Positions 1 to 8,225 of a stretch of DNA of 32,604 nucleotides are shown piece after piece; the stretch's first letter is position 1; each line of letters starts with the position of its first letter. The DNA is from Nitrosovibrio sp. Nv4 (GTDB lineage Bacteria > Pseudomonadota > Gammaproteobacteria > Burkholderiales > SG8-39). The notes beneath the pieces are model-generated. The model made no database searches. It was not told the DNA's origin and saw nothing but the letters and a program-made list of their open reading frames with translations. The stretch covers positions 1 through 32,604 of the forward strand of contig CAMDRF010000032.1 of assembly GCA_945906765.1 (NCBI GenBank), written 5' to 3'. Made by a program: the position numbers and the translations under genes.

Positions 1-354
1 GGCGTTGACCATGAGCGTCGTTGCATCGCGATCGATCCTGCCGGGGTCTGCCAGCCCATAGCGAGCTTCGATCGCAAACGGATTGAGTTCATCCAGCTTG
101 TCTGCGTGCGGCGGCGAATCGACTCCGGCGTCGGTCAACAGATCGAGCAGTTCCGCGATGTCGTGGGTACGCCGGAATACGACGGCCTTATGCGCGAGGA
201 CTCCTTTCAGCGCCTTTTCGACGCATTGGTGGGCATGAAAGCCGATCACCGTGTCATTCATGTCCGGTAGCGCCACCAGGGCGCGATAAGCCTGTTCGTC
301 CCGGCGGGCCGCGGCGAGCATCAGGCGGGCGACGCTCCCTTCAGGCATGGACAT
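1..354 (-). CDS. HEPN-domain toxin, 3' end beyond window
   Basis: This is the N-terminal 118 residues of a HEPN-domain protein; the gene runs off the window at base 1. The start is ATG at 354, five bases after a GAAGG ribosome site; a second in-frame ATG lies at 348. The segment FHAHQCVEKALKGVLAHK followed by RRTHDIAELL is the usual signature of the small HEPN proteins paired with minimal nucleotidyltransferases, and the Arg-Thr-His-Asp stretch is the conserved region of that family. HEPN toxins of this type are known or predicted RNases that the partner MNT protein neutralises by adding nucleotides to a tyrosine. The start overlaps the end of the MNT gene by 14 bases, so the two are translationally coupled. 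The family call is firm; activity cannot be judged without the missing C-terminus. Confidence 0.85.
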   Translation of the reverse strand, partial: MSMPEGSVARLMLAAARRDEQAYRALVALPDMNDTVIGFHAHQCVEKALKGVLAHKAVVFRRTHDIAELLDLLTDAGVDSPPHADKLDELNPFAIEARYGLADPGRIDRDATTLMVNA

Positions 355-652
355 CTTTGCCTTCGCGCAGAGCCCAGTACAGCGCAGTTCCGGGTTGGCC
401 GCCCCAGCGCGCCACTTCCTCCGAGGAATAAACAAGAATGTCGGCGGGAATGCGCAGCGGACGCAGCAACCGCCGCAATCGCACCATCTCCCGTGCGCGA
501 TCCTCGACCAGAGGTTCGATCACCAGAAAGTCGAGATCCGAATCCGCGCCCGCGTCGCCGCGCGCGTACGATCCGAACAGCACGATCCGCGCCAAGTGAG
601 TGGCCTCGGAGAGGATGCGAACCGCTGCTTCTATTTTTTCGCGAGTTACCAT
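341..652 (-). CDS. MNT-family nucleotidyltransferase antitoxin
   Basis: A 103-residue minimal nucleotidyltransferase. The defining motif is complete: Gly27-Ser28 in LFGSYARG, followed by Asp39-x-Asp41 in SDLDFLV, the metal-binding aspartates. MNT antitoxins transfer nucleotides to the cognate HEPN toxin and so block it. I chose ATG at 652 because family members begin just before a helix like REKIEAAVRIL. A longer version from GTG at 700 (119 residues) overlaps the stop of the upstream methyltransferase gene as TAGTG and could reflect translational coupling; neither start has a strong ribosome site. The HEPN gene follows with a 14-base overlap, which is the standard order of this toxin-antitoxin pair. 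It lies directly downstream of a broken restriction-modification gene, a typical defence-island setting. Confidence 0.85.
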   Translation of the reverse strand: MVTREKIEAAVRILSEATHLARIVLFGSYARGDAGADSDLDFLVIEPLVEDRAREMVRLRRLLRPLRIPADILVYSSEEVARWGGQPGTALYWALREGKDVHA

Positions 653-699
653 ATGAGCGATACCATCCTCATCGTAGCGTTGTTGCCGACGCGAAGCCA

Positions 700-2840
700 C
701 TATTCATAACTTTTCTTGCCTTTTCGCATGGGTTTGCCCGCTTTCGATTGACTGGGCAACAGGCTCGTGTACTTCTGATACAGCTCGAACAGAAACGCGA
801 CCCGCTCGGCATCGGACGCAAAGTTTTTCTTGCCGTAGGCGCGTTCTACCGCACGGTCGAGTGCTTGGTGCGCCTTCATGAGGGCTTGCGGCATGGTGTC
901 AGGATTGTAGAGATCGGCGAGAGACGCATCCGGAAACTGCAATCGAGCGTCAAGCACTACCTGTGCCGAAGTCATGATTGTTGCGACTTGCTTCTCCGAG
1001 GGTGAGTCGGGCCAAGGGAAATTGTTGTACACAATCTGACTTGAATACTGATAGTCGCTTTTCATTCGCCCGCCCGTGTACCTCATCCATGCCATGTGCA
1101 TAGACGAACTGAGAACTCCCAGGTGATAGAGAGAGCCATTCGGAACGATCAGCGCGCTTCCGCTTGCGACAGTGTCCGGTCCAAAGATACCTATGGGCAT
1201 ATACGGTCGCGTTTCCGAACTGACCTCAGGCAATAGAAGATATGGGCCATCAGGCTGGCGGTTCTCGCCGTAGCTCTGATGAACTCTGCAGCTTTTAAAT
1301 ACCACGCCGAAACATAGTCCAGCACCCCGGCGCCCTTGATGCCAGCCGTAACTGCCGTTACTTCCTCTTTCTGTTTCGGCGTCTGTTCCTTTTTTCCAAC
1401 AAAGGGAGGATTCCCAAGTAAGTAGGACACCCTTTCTGGCGGTGCAACGTCCGTCCAGTCGAGTTTGAGCGCATTTCCTTGGACGATGTGCGGCGTAGTC
1501 GTCAGTGGAATTCGGGCAAAGTACAAGCCGAATTCCTCTGAAACTTTGAGGTTCATCTGGTGATCAATGAGCCACAGGGCGACTTGAGCGATCTGCGAGG
1601 CAAAGTCCTCTATCTCGATGCCGTAGAACTGGTCCACGTCAAGGGTGAGTTCCTGATGGATGTTCAGGAAACGCGAGCCGGGACCGCTGTGAACAGCGCG
1701 CAGGACTTCGAGTTCGAGCAGGCGAAGTTCGCGGTAGGTGATGACGAGGAAGTTGCCGCAGCCGCAGGCGGGGTCGAGGAAGACAAGCGAGTGCAGTTTC
1801 TTGTGGAAGTCGAAGAGGCGGTTCTTGTTGCTCTTGACCTTGTTGAATTCGGCCCAGAGGTCGTCGAGGAACAGCGGCTTGATGAGCTTGAGGATGTTTT
1901 CCTCGCTCGTGTAGTGCGCGCCGAGGTTGCGGCGGGCTTTCTCGTCCATGATGCTTTGGAACAGAGCGCCGAAGATGGCGGGGCTGACGGCGCCCCAGTT
2001 GAGGGCGCAGCAGTCGAGCAGTGTCGCGCGCATCTTGCGGTCGAATGCCGCTAGCCGCAGGGTTTCGTCGAAGAGCTTGCCGTTGATGTAGGCGAATGCC
2101 GCGAGCTGTTCGTCGAGGTTTTTCTGGCGCTTATCTTCGGGCGTGTTCAGTACCTGGAAGAGGAGGGCCAGGTTCTGTCCGAGATCGGAGCCATCCTCGG
2201 CGGTACGGGCTTCAAGCCAGTCGCGGAAGGATTGCTTGGAGAAGATCCCGGTGTCGTCGGCGAACATGCAGAACACCAGCCGGACGAGGAGTACTTCGAG
2301 GTCGTGTCCTTCGTAACCTGAGGCTTTGAGCAGGTCGTGCAGCCGCCCCATCTGCTCGGCGGCCTTGATGTTCACCGGGTCCTGCGGCTTGATCTCCTGC
2401 GGCGCGTAGCCGGCGATGAAGCCGAAGCGCTTGATGTGCTTGTGCAGGTCCTTCAGCGCGAACTCGGCATGCGTTGCCGCTTCGATGTCGTAGAGCCGGA
2501 ACCTGGCGAAGTCCGAGACGAGGACATAGCGCGGCAGATCGCGGTCGGCGATGCCGGGGAAGTAATCAAGGGCCTGCACGAACGCGCGGTCAAGGTCCTG
2601 GCCGCGTGATTTGTGCTCGACGACCAGTTGCCCCTTCCAGAACGCGTCGATCCGGCCCTTCTTTGCGCCCAACTTTTTGACCGGTTCTTCGAAGGTCGCG
2701 ATCCGGCGGCGCGGCACGCCGAAGACGGCGAAGAATTCGTTCCAGAATGTCTGCGCCTCGGCGCGCTCGCTCTCGGCGTCCTGCCATTCGCGCGAAAAGG
2801 CGATCGCTTTGTCGCGGATTTCAGGCCAGGGGAGGGGCAT
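700..2840 (-). pseudogene. MmeI-like restriction/DNA methyltransferase, target-recognition region deleted and frameshifted
   Basis: Two adjoining reading frames belong to one ancestral gene. The first (2840 to 1191, 549 residues) starts MPLPWPEIRDKAIAF. It carries a PD-(D/E)xK-like N-terminus with the EHKSRG motif near residue 75, a helical connector, the SAM-binding motif DPACGCGNF near residue 358 and the catalytic NPPF near residue 478. The second frame (readable from about 1305 to the TAG at 700-702) carries the family's C-terminal part, with QPDGPYLLLPEVSSE, IVYNNFPWP and the helical tail. Intact relatives are about 900 residues, with a long target-recognition section between KAAE(Y/F)I and the QPDGPYLL stretch. 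Here those two points meet at about 1265-1280 and the frame shifts, so the recognition domain is absent. The product would be unable to recognise a site. Deletion or misassembly are both possible. Confidence 0.8.
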
Positions 2841-2910
2841 GCGTTTGGTGTCTTGTTATCGGTGCCGCGTCAACGATAGCACGCGCTGGCGCGTTCGATC
2901 CTCAGGGGGA

Positions 2911-2940
2911 ATTGACCGAGTGTCGGTTATAGCGGACAAT
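2911..2940. promoter_or_regulatory. Imperfect inverted repeat, candidate HigA operator
   Basis: ATTGACCG at 2911-2918 is mirrored by CGGACAAT at 2933-2940 (seven of eight positions pair), with a nested TGTC/GACA pair at 2921-2924 and 2935-2938. It sits immediately before and over the start codon of the HigB-like gene, where HigA-type antitoxins usually bind to repress their own operon. A TTGACC hexamer at 2912-2917 lies inside it and could be a -35 element, but no convincing -10 follows before the start codon. The assignment rests on position and symmetry only. Confidence 0.35.
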
Positions 2941-3295
2941 GATTGCGCTTGAAGACTGGGAACTGCTCTATTACCGGACGCCTGCCTGGCAGGTGCCGTT
3001 CCGGGAGTGACAAGAGTCGTTGGCAGATCTTCGAGCGGCTGCCGCAGTCGCCAGGCGGCTCGGACGGTTCCGGAAAGGCTTGTTCGGCGACTGCGAGCCG
3101 GTGGGAGAGGGTGTATTTGAATTCAGGATCGACCTGGGGCCCGGCTACCGCGGCTATTTCTTCCGTGCCGGGCGAAGGATGATCCTGCTGCTCTGCGGCG
3201 GGGACAAGAGGACGCAGGCAGCAGACATCGCGAAAGCAAAGCAGTTCAGGAGAGACTATGAGCAAAGGACGCGTGGCACCCTCGGTTCCGGCTGA
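2939..3295 (+). pseudogene. HigB/RelE-family toxin inactivated by a nonsense codon
   Basis: Reading from ATG at 2939 gives MIALEDWELLYYRTPAW and VPFRE, then TGA at 3008-3010, after which the same frame continues to 3295 as an otherwise normal toxin of 118 codons. The downstream part has the family landmarks GEGVFEFRIDLGPGYR and LLLCGGDKRTQ with a C-terminal lysine/arginine-rich helix. Relatives have tryptophan where the stop lies (FREW), so one change of TGG to TGA explains the break. HigB-like toxins are ribosome-dependent mRNA interferases. A restart at TTG 3020 would give 91 residues without the first strand and helix and is unlikely to work. The antitoxin gene overlaps the 3' end by 38 bases and is intact. 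A sequencing error at this base is the alternative. Confidence 0.8.
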
Positions 3296-3647
3296 ACCTT
3301 ACCTGCGCAAGGACCTGCGCGATCCGGAATTCGCCGCTGCCTATCTGACTCTGGCGGCAGAGGAAGAGGTGCCCGGTGACTTTTTGCGGGCGCTGCGTGC
3401 CGTGGTCGAGGCCTACGGCGGAATCGGCGCTATCGCCAAGCGCGCAATGCTCAATCGCCAGCAGCTCTACAAAACGCTTTCCGGTGACGGCAATCCGGAG
3501 ATCCGCACGTTATGGGCGATTCTCGATGCGACAGGATTCGTGCTGGCGGTGGTGCCGCGCTCGCGGCGGAAGAAGAAGACCGCAACAGCGATCGGGCGTA
3601 AAAGTCCCGTACGTACCCGTCACGCCGTGCAGGTTGTAGCGGCCTAG
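3258..3647 (+). CDS. HigA-like antitoxin, helix-turn-helix addiction-module antidote
   Basis: A 129-residue protein of the addiction-module antidote family found paired with HigB/Gp49-like toxins. The N-terminal half has DPEFAAAYL and ALRAVVEAYGGIGAIAKRA, followed by the recognition helix region LNRQQLYKTLSGDGNPEIRTLWAIL, a Cro/C1-type helix-turn-helix. The C-terminus is basic. Start ATG 3258 is preceded by AGGAG at a good distance, and the start lies inside the 3' end of the toxin gene, as usual. It normally binds both the toxin and its own promoter. With the toxin apparently dead it may persist only as an autorepressor or as protection against related toxins. It ends one base before the convergent YkvA gene, and the two stop codons lie in the palindrome CCTAGACTAGG at 3644-3654. 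Confidence 0.88.
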   Translation: MSKGRVAPSVPAEPYLRKDLRDPEFAAAYLTLAAEEEVPGDFLRALRAVVEAYGGIGAIAKRAMLNRQQLYKTLSGDGNPEIRTLWAILDATGFVLAVVPRSRRKKKTATAIGRKSPVRTRHAVQVVAA

Positions 3648-3648
3648 A

Positions 3649-4044
3649 CTAGGAGCGGCGAGTCCAATCGGCGGCAACGATCCAAACCCAGTAGGCCAGC
3701 GCAGCCCAGACGATGAGGATGATTCCGGCGGCCAAGTAGTTCCTGGGCCTGGCTTCGTTGCGCTCCATCCATTGGTTCGCTTTTTCGCGTGACGCCGCGA
3801 GCACGTGGTCCGGAATCAGGCGAAGAACCAGATAGATGCCCAACGGCACGATGACGAGGTCGTCGAGATAGCCGATGACCGGAATGAAGTCGGGAATCAG
3901 GTCGATCGGGCTAAAGGCGTAGGCGACGACCAGCGCGGCGGCGATCTTCGCCGGTAATGGCGTATCAGGATGGGAGCGGCAGAACCACAACGTAAGCAAC
4001 TGCGCCTTGATCTCATGGGCCCAGCGCTTCAGCCGCTCGATCAA
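3649..4044 (-). CDS. YkvA family (DUF1232) membrane protein
   Basis: A 131-residue protein. The DUF1232 core AYAFSPIDLIPDFIPVIGYL, followed by DDLVIVPLGI, occupies roughly residues 40-75, and a second hydrophobic segment near residues 105-125 (AAGIILIVWAALAYWVWIV) forms a C-terminal membrane anchor. The molecular role of the family is unknown. Relatives begin with a similar MxERLKRWA, so the TTG at 4044 is the best start; no ATG or GTG is available in frame nearby and no clear ribosome site is seen. It follows the dehalogenase gene by about 70 bases on the same strand and could be its last operon member. Confidence 0.85.
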   Translation of the reverse strand: MIERLKRWAHEIKAQLLTLWFCRSHPDTPLPAKIAAALVVAYAFSPIDLIPDFIPVIGYLDDLVIVPLGIYLVLRLIPDHVLAASREKANQWMERNEARPRNYLAAGIILIVWAALAYWVWIVAADWTRRS

Positions 4045-4117
4045 GGGCCGTCGACCGGCGTGAACACTTCGTGCGCGCCGGCCACGCCGCGCCGGCCGCG
4101 GCGGCTCAGTTCGCGCG

Positions 4118-5002
4118 TCAGGTCGAACTCCGCGCCAGGAACCGGCGCAACTCGCGCAGCACTTCCACGGGCTTTTCTTCCGGCAGAAAGTGGCCGCAAT
4201 CGAGCTCCCGGCCGCGCACGTCGGCTGCCACCTCGCGCCAGTTGGCGAGGCAGTCGAACATCGTGCCGACCGGGGAGTGCCGGGCCCACAGTGCGAGCAC
4301 CGGCATCGCCAGTTTCTTTCTTATGTCTTTTTTATCGTGCAACAAATCAATCGTCGCCGCGGCCCGATAATCCTCGCAGCTGCCGTGAATGCCGCGTGCA
4401 TCGAAGCAGCGCAGGTACTCGCGTTGCACGGCCTTGGGAAAGTCGCCCAGGCCGCCCGGTCCGCGCCCGATGCGCCCCAGCAGGTAGTCCCTGCGCATGC
4501 CGCCGATCATGCGTTCGGGCATCGGCGCGGGCTGGATCAGGAAGAACCAGTGGTAGAAGGCGCGTGCCAGAGCCATGTCCGTGTTCTCGAACACGCGCAG
4601 CGTCGGCGCGATGTCGAACACGGCGAGCGAACGCACCCGGCTGCCGTGGTCGCGCGCGAGGCGATGCGCAACGCGCCCGCCGCGGTCGTGGCCGGCGAGG
4701 TGGAAGCGCCGGTGGCCGAGGGCGGTCATGACCTCGGCCATGTCCTTGGCCATCGCGCGCTTGGAATAATTCGAGTGGTCGGGCAGGCCCTTCGGCTTGG
4801 ACGAATCGCCGTAGCCGCGCAGGTCGGCGCAGACCACCGTGTAGTCGTGCGCCAGCGCGGGAGCGACCTTGTGCCACATGGCGTGCGTTTCCGGGTAGCC
4901 GTGCAGCAGCAGTACCGCTGGGCCGTTCCCGCCCGTAACGAGATTTATGGTTGCTCTTGAAGTCCTGATTCTTTTTTTCGTGAAACCGGGAAACAAATTC
5001 AT
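4118..5002 (-). CDS. Haloacetate dehalogenase, fluoroacetate dehalogenase type (alpha/beta hydrolase)
   Basis: A 294-residue alpha/beta hydrolase that closely follows the Rhodopseudomonas fluoroacetate dehalogenase pattern. Nucleophile Asp106 sits in GHDRGGR, with Arg107 and Arg110 to hold the carboxylate. Asp130 (VFDIAPT) and His271 (CGHFLPEE) complete the triad. His151-Trp152 (YHWFFLIQPAP) and Tyr212 (CEDYRA) form the halide pocket. The positions correspond to D110, R111, R114, D134, H280, H155, W156 and Y219 of the characterised enzyme. The predicted reaction is hydrolysis of haloacetate to glycolate plus halide in the cytoplasm; fluoride specificity is inferred from the halide pocket. The start ATG at 5002 directly abuts the stop of the upstream transporter (TAGATG), indicating coupled translation. 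Epoxide hydrolase is less likely because the double arginine and the His-Trp pair are present. Confidence 0.87.
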   Translation of the reverse strand: MNLFPGFTKKRIRTSRATINLVTGGNGPAVLLLHGYPETHAMWHKVAPALAHDYTVVCADLRGYGDSSKPKGLPDHSNYSKRAMAKDMAEVMTALGHRRFHLAGHDRGGRVAHRLARDHGSRVRSLAVFDIAPTLRVFENTDMALARAFYHWFFLIQPAPMPERMIGGMRRDYLLGRIGRGPGGLGDFPKAVQREYLRCFDARGIHGSCEDYRAAATIDLLHDKKDIRKKLAMPVLALWARHSPVGTMFDCLANWREVAADVRGRELDCGHFLPEEKPVEVLRELRRFLARSST

Positions 5003-5341
5003 CTAAGACCTCGCAACAAGAAAGACCCCGGCGATGATGACCCCAATGCCGGCCATGCGCATTGGCGTCACCGCCTCGCCGAGCAGCCACCAGGCGAGCA
5101 GCGCGTTCAGCGCGAAGCCGAGCGAGACCATCGGGTAGGCGACGCTGACCGGCGTTTTCGCCAGCGCCAGGATCCAGACCACGAGGCTTACCGCGTAGCA
5201 GCCGATGCCGGCGAGGATGCGCGGTTCGAGCGCGAGCCCGAAACCGACCGGTGTCGCGTTCGTGCCTGCCTTCAGGAACAGCTGCGCGGCCGTTCCCAGA
5301 AAAACGGCCATCAGGATGTAGGACAGGCTCAGCAAGCTCAT
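5003..5341 (-). CDS. Small EamA/SMR-family transporter
   Basis: A 112-residue, four-helix membrane protein. It has an N-terminal helix with GTAAQLFLKAG, the family's conserved AYPMVSLGFALNALLAWWLLGE in the third helix region, and a final helix GIGVIIAGVFLVA. It resembles half-size EamA proteins and the SMR flippases of the ArnE type, which work as dimers. The substrate is unknown. Its ATG overlaps the TGA of the upstream Mth938-like gene by four bases (ATGA), and its own stop touches the start of the dehalogenase gene. The three genes therefore form a tight operon. Export of a haloacid, fluoride or metabolite is possible but there is no direct support. Confidence 0.8.
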   Translation of the reverse strand: MSLLSLSYILMAVFLGTAAQLFLKAGTNATPVGFGLALEPRILAGIGCYAVSLVVWILALAKTPVSVAYPMVSLGFALNALLAWWLLGEAVTPMRMAGIGVIIAGVFLVARS

Positions 5342-5706
5342 GAAAACAGCAACGCCGCGGCGACGCGGCGCTCCTCGGCCATCAGGATGTTGTAGGTGCG
5401 GCAGGCGGCCTGCAGGTCCATGGCCTCGACGCCAATGCGCTTCGCCGCCAGCGCCCGGGTCAGGCGCGGGTGGGGAAAGCGCTGTTTCGGCCCTGTCCCG
5501 AGCAGCAGGATTTCAAGATTCAATTCAAGAAATACCTGAAAATCCTCTTCCTTCAAGGCATCGAAGGACACGGCGTTCCACGGCAGCAGCCGCTCGGGCA
5601 GCACGATCAGATTCGCCTCATGACGCTGGCTGTTGACCATCACATAGCCCTCGCCGTAGGCCGTAAAGGTGTTGAGCGCCGAGGGCGCAGAGGCGTGTAG
5701 CTTCAC
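5338..5706 (-). CDS. Mth938-like domain protein
   Basis: A 122-residue protein of the Mth938/Xcc1710-like family, related to the mitochondrial complex I assembly factor NDUFAF3. Landmarks are NTFTAYGEGYVMVN at the N-terminus, the LLLGTGPKQRFPHP core near the middle, and the highly conserved GVEAMDLQAACRTYNILMAE near the C-terminus. The bacterial function is not settled. GTG at 5706 (VKLHASAPSALN) was chosen because relatives start with MKLH; a longer frame from ATG 5727 would run into the divergent alaC start. The next gene overlaps by four bases. No ribosome site is visible and a -10-like TAGAAT lies eight bases upstream, so the mRNA may be nearly leaderless. Confidence 0.85.
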   Translation of the reverse strand: MKLHASAPSALNTFTAYGEGYVMVNSQRHEANLIVLPERLLPWNAVSFDALKEEDFQVFLELNLEILLLGTGPKQRFPHPRLTRALAAKRIGVEAMDLQAACRTYNILMAEERRVAAALLFS

Positions 5707-5709
5707 TGC

Positions 5710-5719
5710 TAGAATTCTA
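5710..5719. promoter_or_regulatory. Palindromic TAGAATTCTA, candidate bidirectional -10 element
   Basis: The perfect 10-base palindrome TAGAATTCTA reads as a near-consensus -10 hexamer, TAGAAT, on both strands. On the plus strand the hexamer ends at 5715 and the alaC ATG begins at 5722. On the minus strand it ends at 5714 and the GTG of the Mth938-like gene is at 5706. Transcription starting about seven bases after each hexamer would therefore begin at or next to both start codons. Neither gene has a Shine-Dalgarno sequence, which fits. No strong -35 element was found for either direction, so this is a proposal from sequence symmetry and spacing. Confidence 0.4.
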
Positions 5720-5721
5720 CA

Positions 5722-6918
5722 ATGCACGAATTCTCAAGGATAAAAAGACTTCCGCCGTACGTTTTCAACATCACCAACGAGTTGAAAATGGCGGCGCGCC
5801 GCCGGGGCGACGACATCATCGACCTGTCGATGGGCAACCCGGACGGGCCGACCCCGCAGCATATCGTCGACAAGCTGGTGGAGGCCTCGCTGCGCCCGGA
5901 CACGCACGGCTACTCGGTGTCCAAGGGCATTCCGCGGCTGCGGCGCGCGATCTGCGACTGGTACAAGCGCCGCTATGCGGTCGAGTTCGACATGGATTCC
6001 GAGGCGATCGTCACCATCGGCTCGAAGGAAGGCCTCGCCCACCTGATGCTGGCGACCCTTGAGCGCGGCGATACCGTGCTGGTGCCTAATCCCTCGTATC
6101 CGATCCATATCTACGGCGCGATCATCGCCGGCGCCGACATCCGCTCGGTGCGCATGACGCCGGGCGTGGATTTCTTCGCCGAGCTCGATCGCGCCATCGG
6201 CGAGCTGTTCCCCAAGCCGAAAATGCTGATCATCGGCTTCCCGTCCAACCCGACGGCGATGTGCGTCGAGCTGGATTTCTTCGTGCGTGTGGTGGCGCTC
6301 GCGAAGCAGCACGACATCCTCGTGGTCCACGACCTCGCCTACGCGGACATCACCTTCGACGGTTGGAAAGCGCCCTCGATCATGCAGGTGCCGGGCGCGC
6401 GCGACGTGGCGGTGGAGTTCTTCACCATGTCGAAGAGCTACAACATGGCCGGCTGGCGCATCGGTTTCATGGTCGGCAACAAGGACCTGGTGCACGCGCT
6501 GGCGCGCATCAAGAGCTACCACGACTACGGCAGCTTCACGCCGGTGCAGGTGGCCTCGATCGTCGCGCTCGACGGGCCGCAGGAATGCGTCGAGGAAATA
6601 CGCCAAACCTACGAGCAACGGCGCGATGTCATGGTGAAGGGCCTGCATGACATGGGCTGGACGGTGGAGAACCCGAAGGCGTCGATGTACCTCTGGGCGA
6701 AGATCCCCGCCACCTACGAAAAGATGGGAAGCATCGAATTCACCAAGCACCTGATGCAGGAGGCGAAGATCGCGGTCTCGCCGGGCATCGGCTTCGGCGA
6801 GTACGGCGACGGCCACGTGCGCATTGCGTTGATCGAGAACGAGCACCGCCTGCGCCAGGCGCTGCGCGGCGTGCGCGAAATGTTCAGGAAAGACGGGCTG
6901 TTGAAAGGAGCGGCGTGA
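5722..6918 (+). CDS. alaC: Alanine transaminase AlaC
   Basis: A 398-residue fold-type I PLP aminotransferase. The start [18 protein letters not shown] matches the conserved N-terminus of AlaC-type enzymes, fixing ATG 5722. Further marks are [12 protein letters not shown], the substrate-side VPNPSYPIH near residue 130, and the PLP lysine Lys238 in [16 protein letters not shown]. AlaC makes alanine from pyruvate with glutamate as donor. The gene overlaps hom by four bases (GTGA) and heads the alaC-hom-thrC operon common in betaproteobacteria. There is no ribosome site, and a -10-like TAGAAT ends six bases upstream, so leaderless translation is likely. The first codons include AGG, ATA, AGA and CTT, rare in the rest of the gene. 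Confidence 0.92.
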   Translation: MHEFSRIKRLPPYVFNITNELKMAARRRGDDIIDLSMGNPDGPTPQHIVDKLVEASLRPDTHGYSVSKGIPRLRRAICDWYKRRYAVEFDMDSEAIVTIGSKEGLAHLMLATLERGDTVLVPNPSYPIHIYGAIIAGADIRSVRMTPGVDFFAELDRAIGELFPKPKMLIIGFPSNPTAMCVELDFFVRVVALAKQHDILVVHDLAYADITFDGWKAPSIMQVPGARDVAVEFFTMSKSYNMAGWRIGFMVGNKDLVHALARIKSYHDYGSFTPVQVASIVALDGPQECVEEIRQTYEQRRDVMVKGLHDMGWTVENPKASMYLWAKIPATYEKMGSIEFTKHLMQEAKIAVSPGIGFGEYGDGHVRIALIENEHRLRQALRGVREMFRKDGLLKGAA

Positions 6919-8225
6919 AGCCCATCAACGTAGGGCTGCTCGGGATTGGTACGGTGGGCAGCGGAACCTGGGATGTCCTGCAGCGCAATGCGAGCGAGAT
7001 CGAGCGCCGGGCAGGGCGCGGCATCAGGATTTCCAGGGTTGCCGACAAAGCTCTTGCCCGGGCAAGAAAAATCGTTGGAACAAAAGCAAAAATCAGCGCC
7101 GACGCTTACGAAGTGGTGCGCGCAAAGGACATCGACATCGTCGTCGAGCTGATCGGCGGCACCAGCATCGCCAGGGACCTGGTGCTGGAGGCGATCCGCA
7201 ACGGCAAGCACGTCGTCACGGCGAACAAGGCGTTGCTCGCGACGCACGGCAACGAAATCTTCAAGGCGGCGCAGAAAAAGGGCGTGATGGTGGCCTTCGA
7301 GGCCTCGGTCGCGGGCGGCATCCCGATCATCAAGGCGCTGCGCGAAGGCCTCGCCGCGAACCGCATCGAATGGATCGCCGGCATCATCAACGGCACCTCG
7401 AACTTCATCCTCTCGGAAATGCGCGCCAGGGGACTGCCCTTCGCGACGGTGCTGAAAGAGGCGCAGAAAAAGGGCTATGCCGAAACCGACCCGGCCTTCG
7501 ACATCGAGGGCGTGGACGCGGCGCACAAGCTGACGATACTTTCCGCATTGGCGTTTGGAATACCGATGCAGTTTCCGAAGGCCTACACCGAAGGCATCGC
7601 GACACTGACGCAGGAAGACCTGCGCTATGCCGAGGAGCTGGGCTACCGCATCAAGCTGCTGGGCATCACGAAACGAACCGCCAAAGGCATCGAGCTGCGG
7701 GTGCATCCGACGCTGATCCCGACGCGGCGCCTGATCGCCAACGTGGAAGGCGTGATGAACGCGGTGCTGGTCAAGGGCGACGCCGCCGGCACCACCATGT
7801 ACTACGGCGCCGGCGCGGGCAGCCTGCCCACCGCCAGCGCGGTGGTGGCGGACCTCGTCGACGTCACGCGCCTCATCACCGCCGACCCGGAACATCGCGT
7901 GCCGCACCTCGCGTTCCAGCCCGACCGCCTGGCGAAGGACCCGATCCTGCCGATCGGCGAAGTCGAGACCTCCTATTACCTGCGCATGCGGGTGCAGGAC
8001 CGGCCCGGCGTGCTGGCGGATGTCACGCGCATTCTCGCCGATTCGAAAATCTCAATCGACGCCATGGTGCAGAAGGAGCCCGAAGAGGGCGAAAGCCGGG
8101 TGGACATCGTGATGCTCACCCACCGCGCGATCGAAAAGAACGTCAACGCCGCGATGGCGAAGATCGAGAAGCTGTCCACCGTGCTGGGCAAGGTCACGCG
8201 CATCCGGCTCGAAGAGCTTCTGTAA
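6915..8225 (+). CDS. hom: Homoserine dehydrogenase
   Basis: A 436-residue enzyme reducing aspartate semialdehyde to homoserine with NAD(P)H. The nucleotide-binding [13 protein letters not shown] is at the very N-terminus. The catalytic region has [31 protein letters not shown] and [11 protein letters not shown] around residues 100-165, including the conserved lysines. The C-terminus from about residue 350 is an ACT domain ([21 protein letters not shown]) for feedback control by threonine. The length equals that of the usual monofunctional enzyme with ACT domain. The start is GTG 6915 within the alaC stop, with GGAG a few bases upstream. The stop overlaps the thrC start by one base (TAATG), so all three genes are coupled. 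Confidence 0.95.
   Translation: MKPINVGLLGIGTVGSGTWDVLQRNASEIERRAGRGIRISRVADKALARARKIVGTKAKISADAYEVVRAKDIDIVVELIGGTSIARDLVLEAIRNGKHVVTANKALLATHGNEIFKAAQKKGVMVAFEASVAGGIPIIKALREGLAANRIEWIAGIINGTSNFILSEMRARGLPFATVLKEAQKKGYAETDPAFDIEGVDAAHKLTILSALAFGIPMQFPKAYTEGIATLTQEDLRYAEELGYRIKLLGITKRTAKGIELRVHPTLIPTRRLIANVEGVMNAVLVKGDAAGTTMYYGAGAGSLPTASAVVADLVDVTRLITADPEHRVPHLAFQPDRLAKDPILPIGEVETSYYLRMRVQDRPGVLADVTRILADSKISIDAMVQKEPEEGESRVDIVMLTHRAIEKNVNAAMAKIEKLSTVLGKVTRIRLEELL

Noticed and set aside
3008-3010. TGA read as tryptophan or selenocysteine in HigB
   Set aside because: TGA ends many normal genes here and no SECIS-like hairpin or related machinery is seen; a nonsense mutation is simpler.
3644-3654. 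Palindrome CCTAGACTAGG at the convergent HigA/YkvA stops
   Set aside because: Formed by the two TAG stop codons; stem too short and no T-run, so not called a terminator.
5734-6846. Long minus-strand frame (370 codons) opposite alaC
   Set aside because: Low-complexity His/Arg/Val/Asp-rich translation typical of the antisense of a GC-rich gene; alaC on the plus strand is unmistakable.
7370-8224. Upstream open extension of the thrC frame
   Set aside because: Translation is arginine/histidine-rich and overlaps hom; the conserved threonine synthase start is at 8225.
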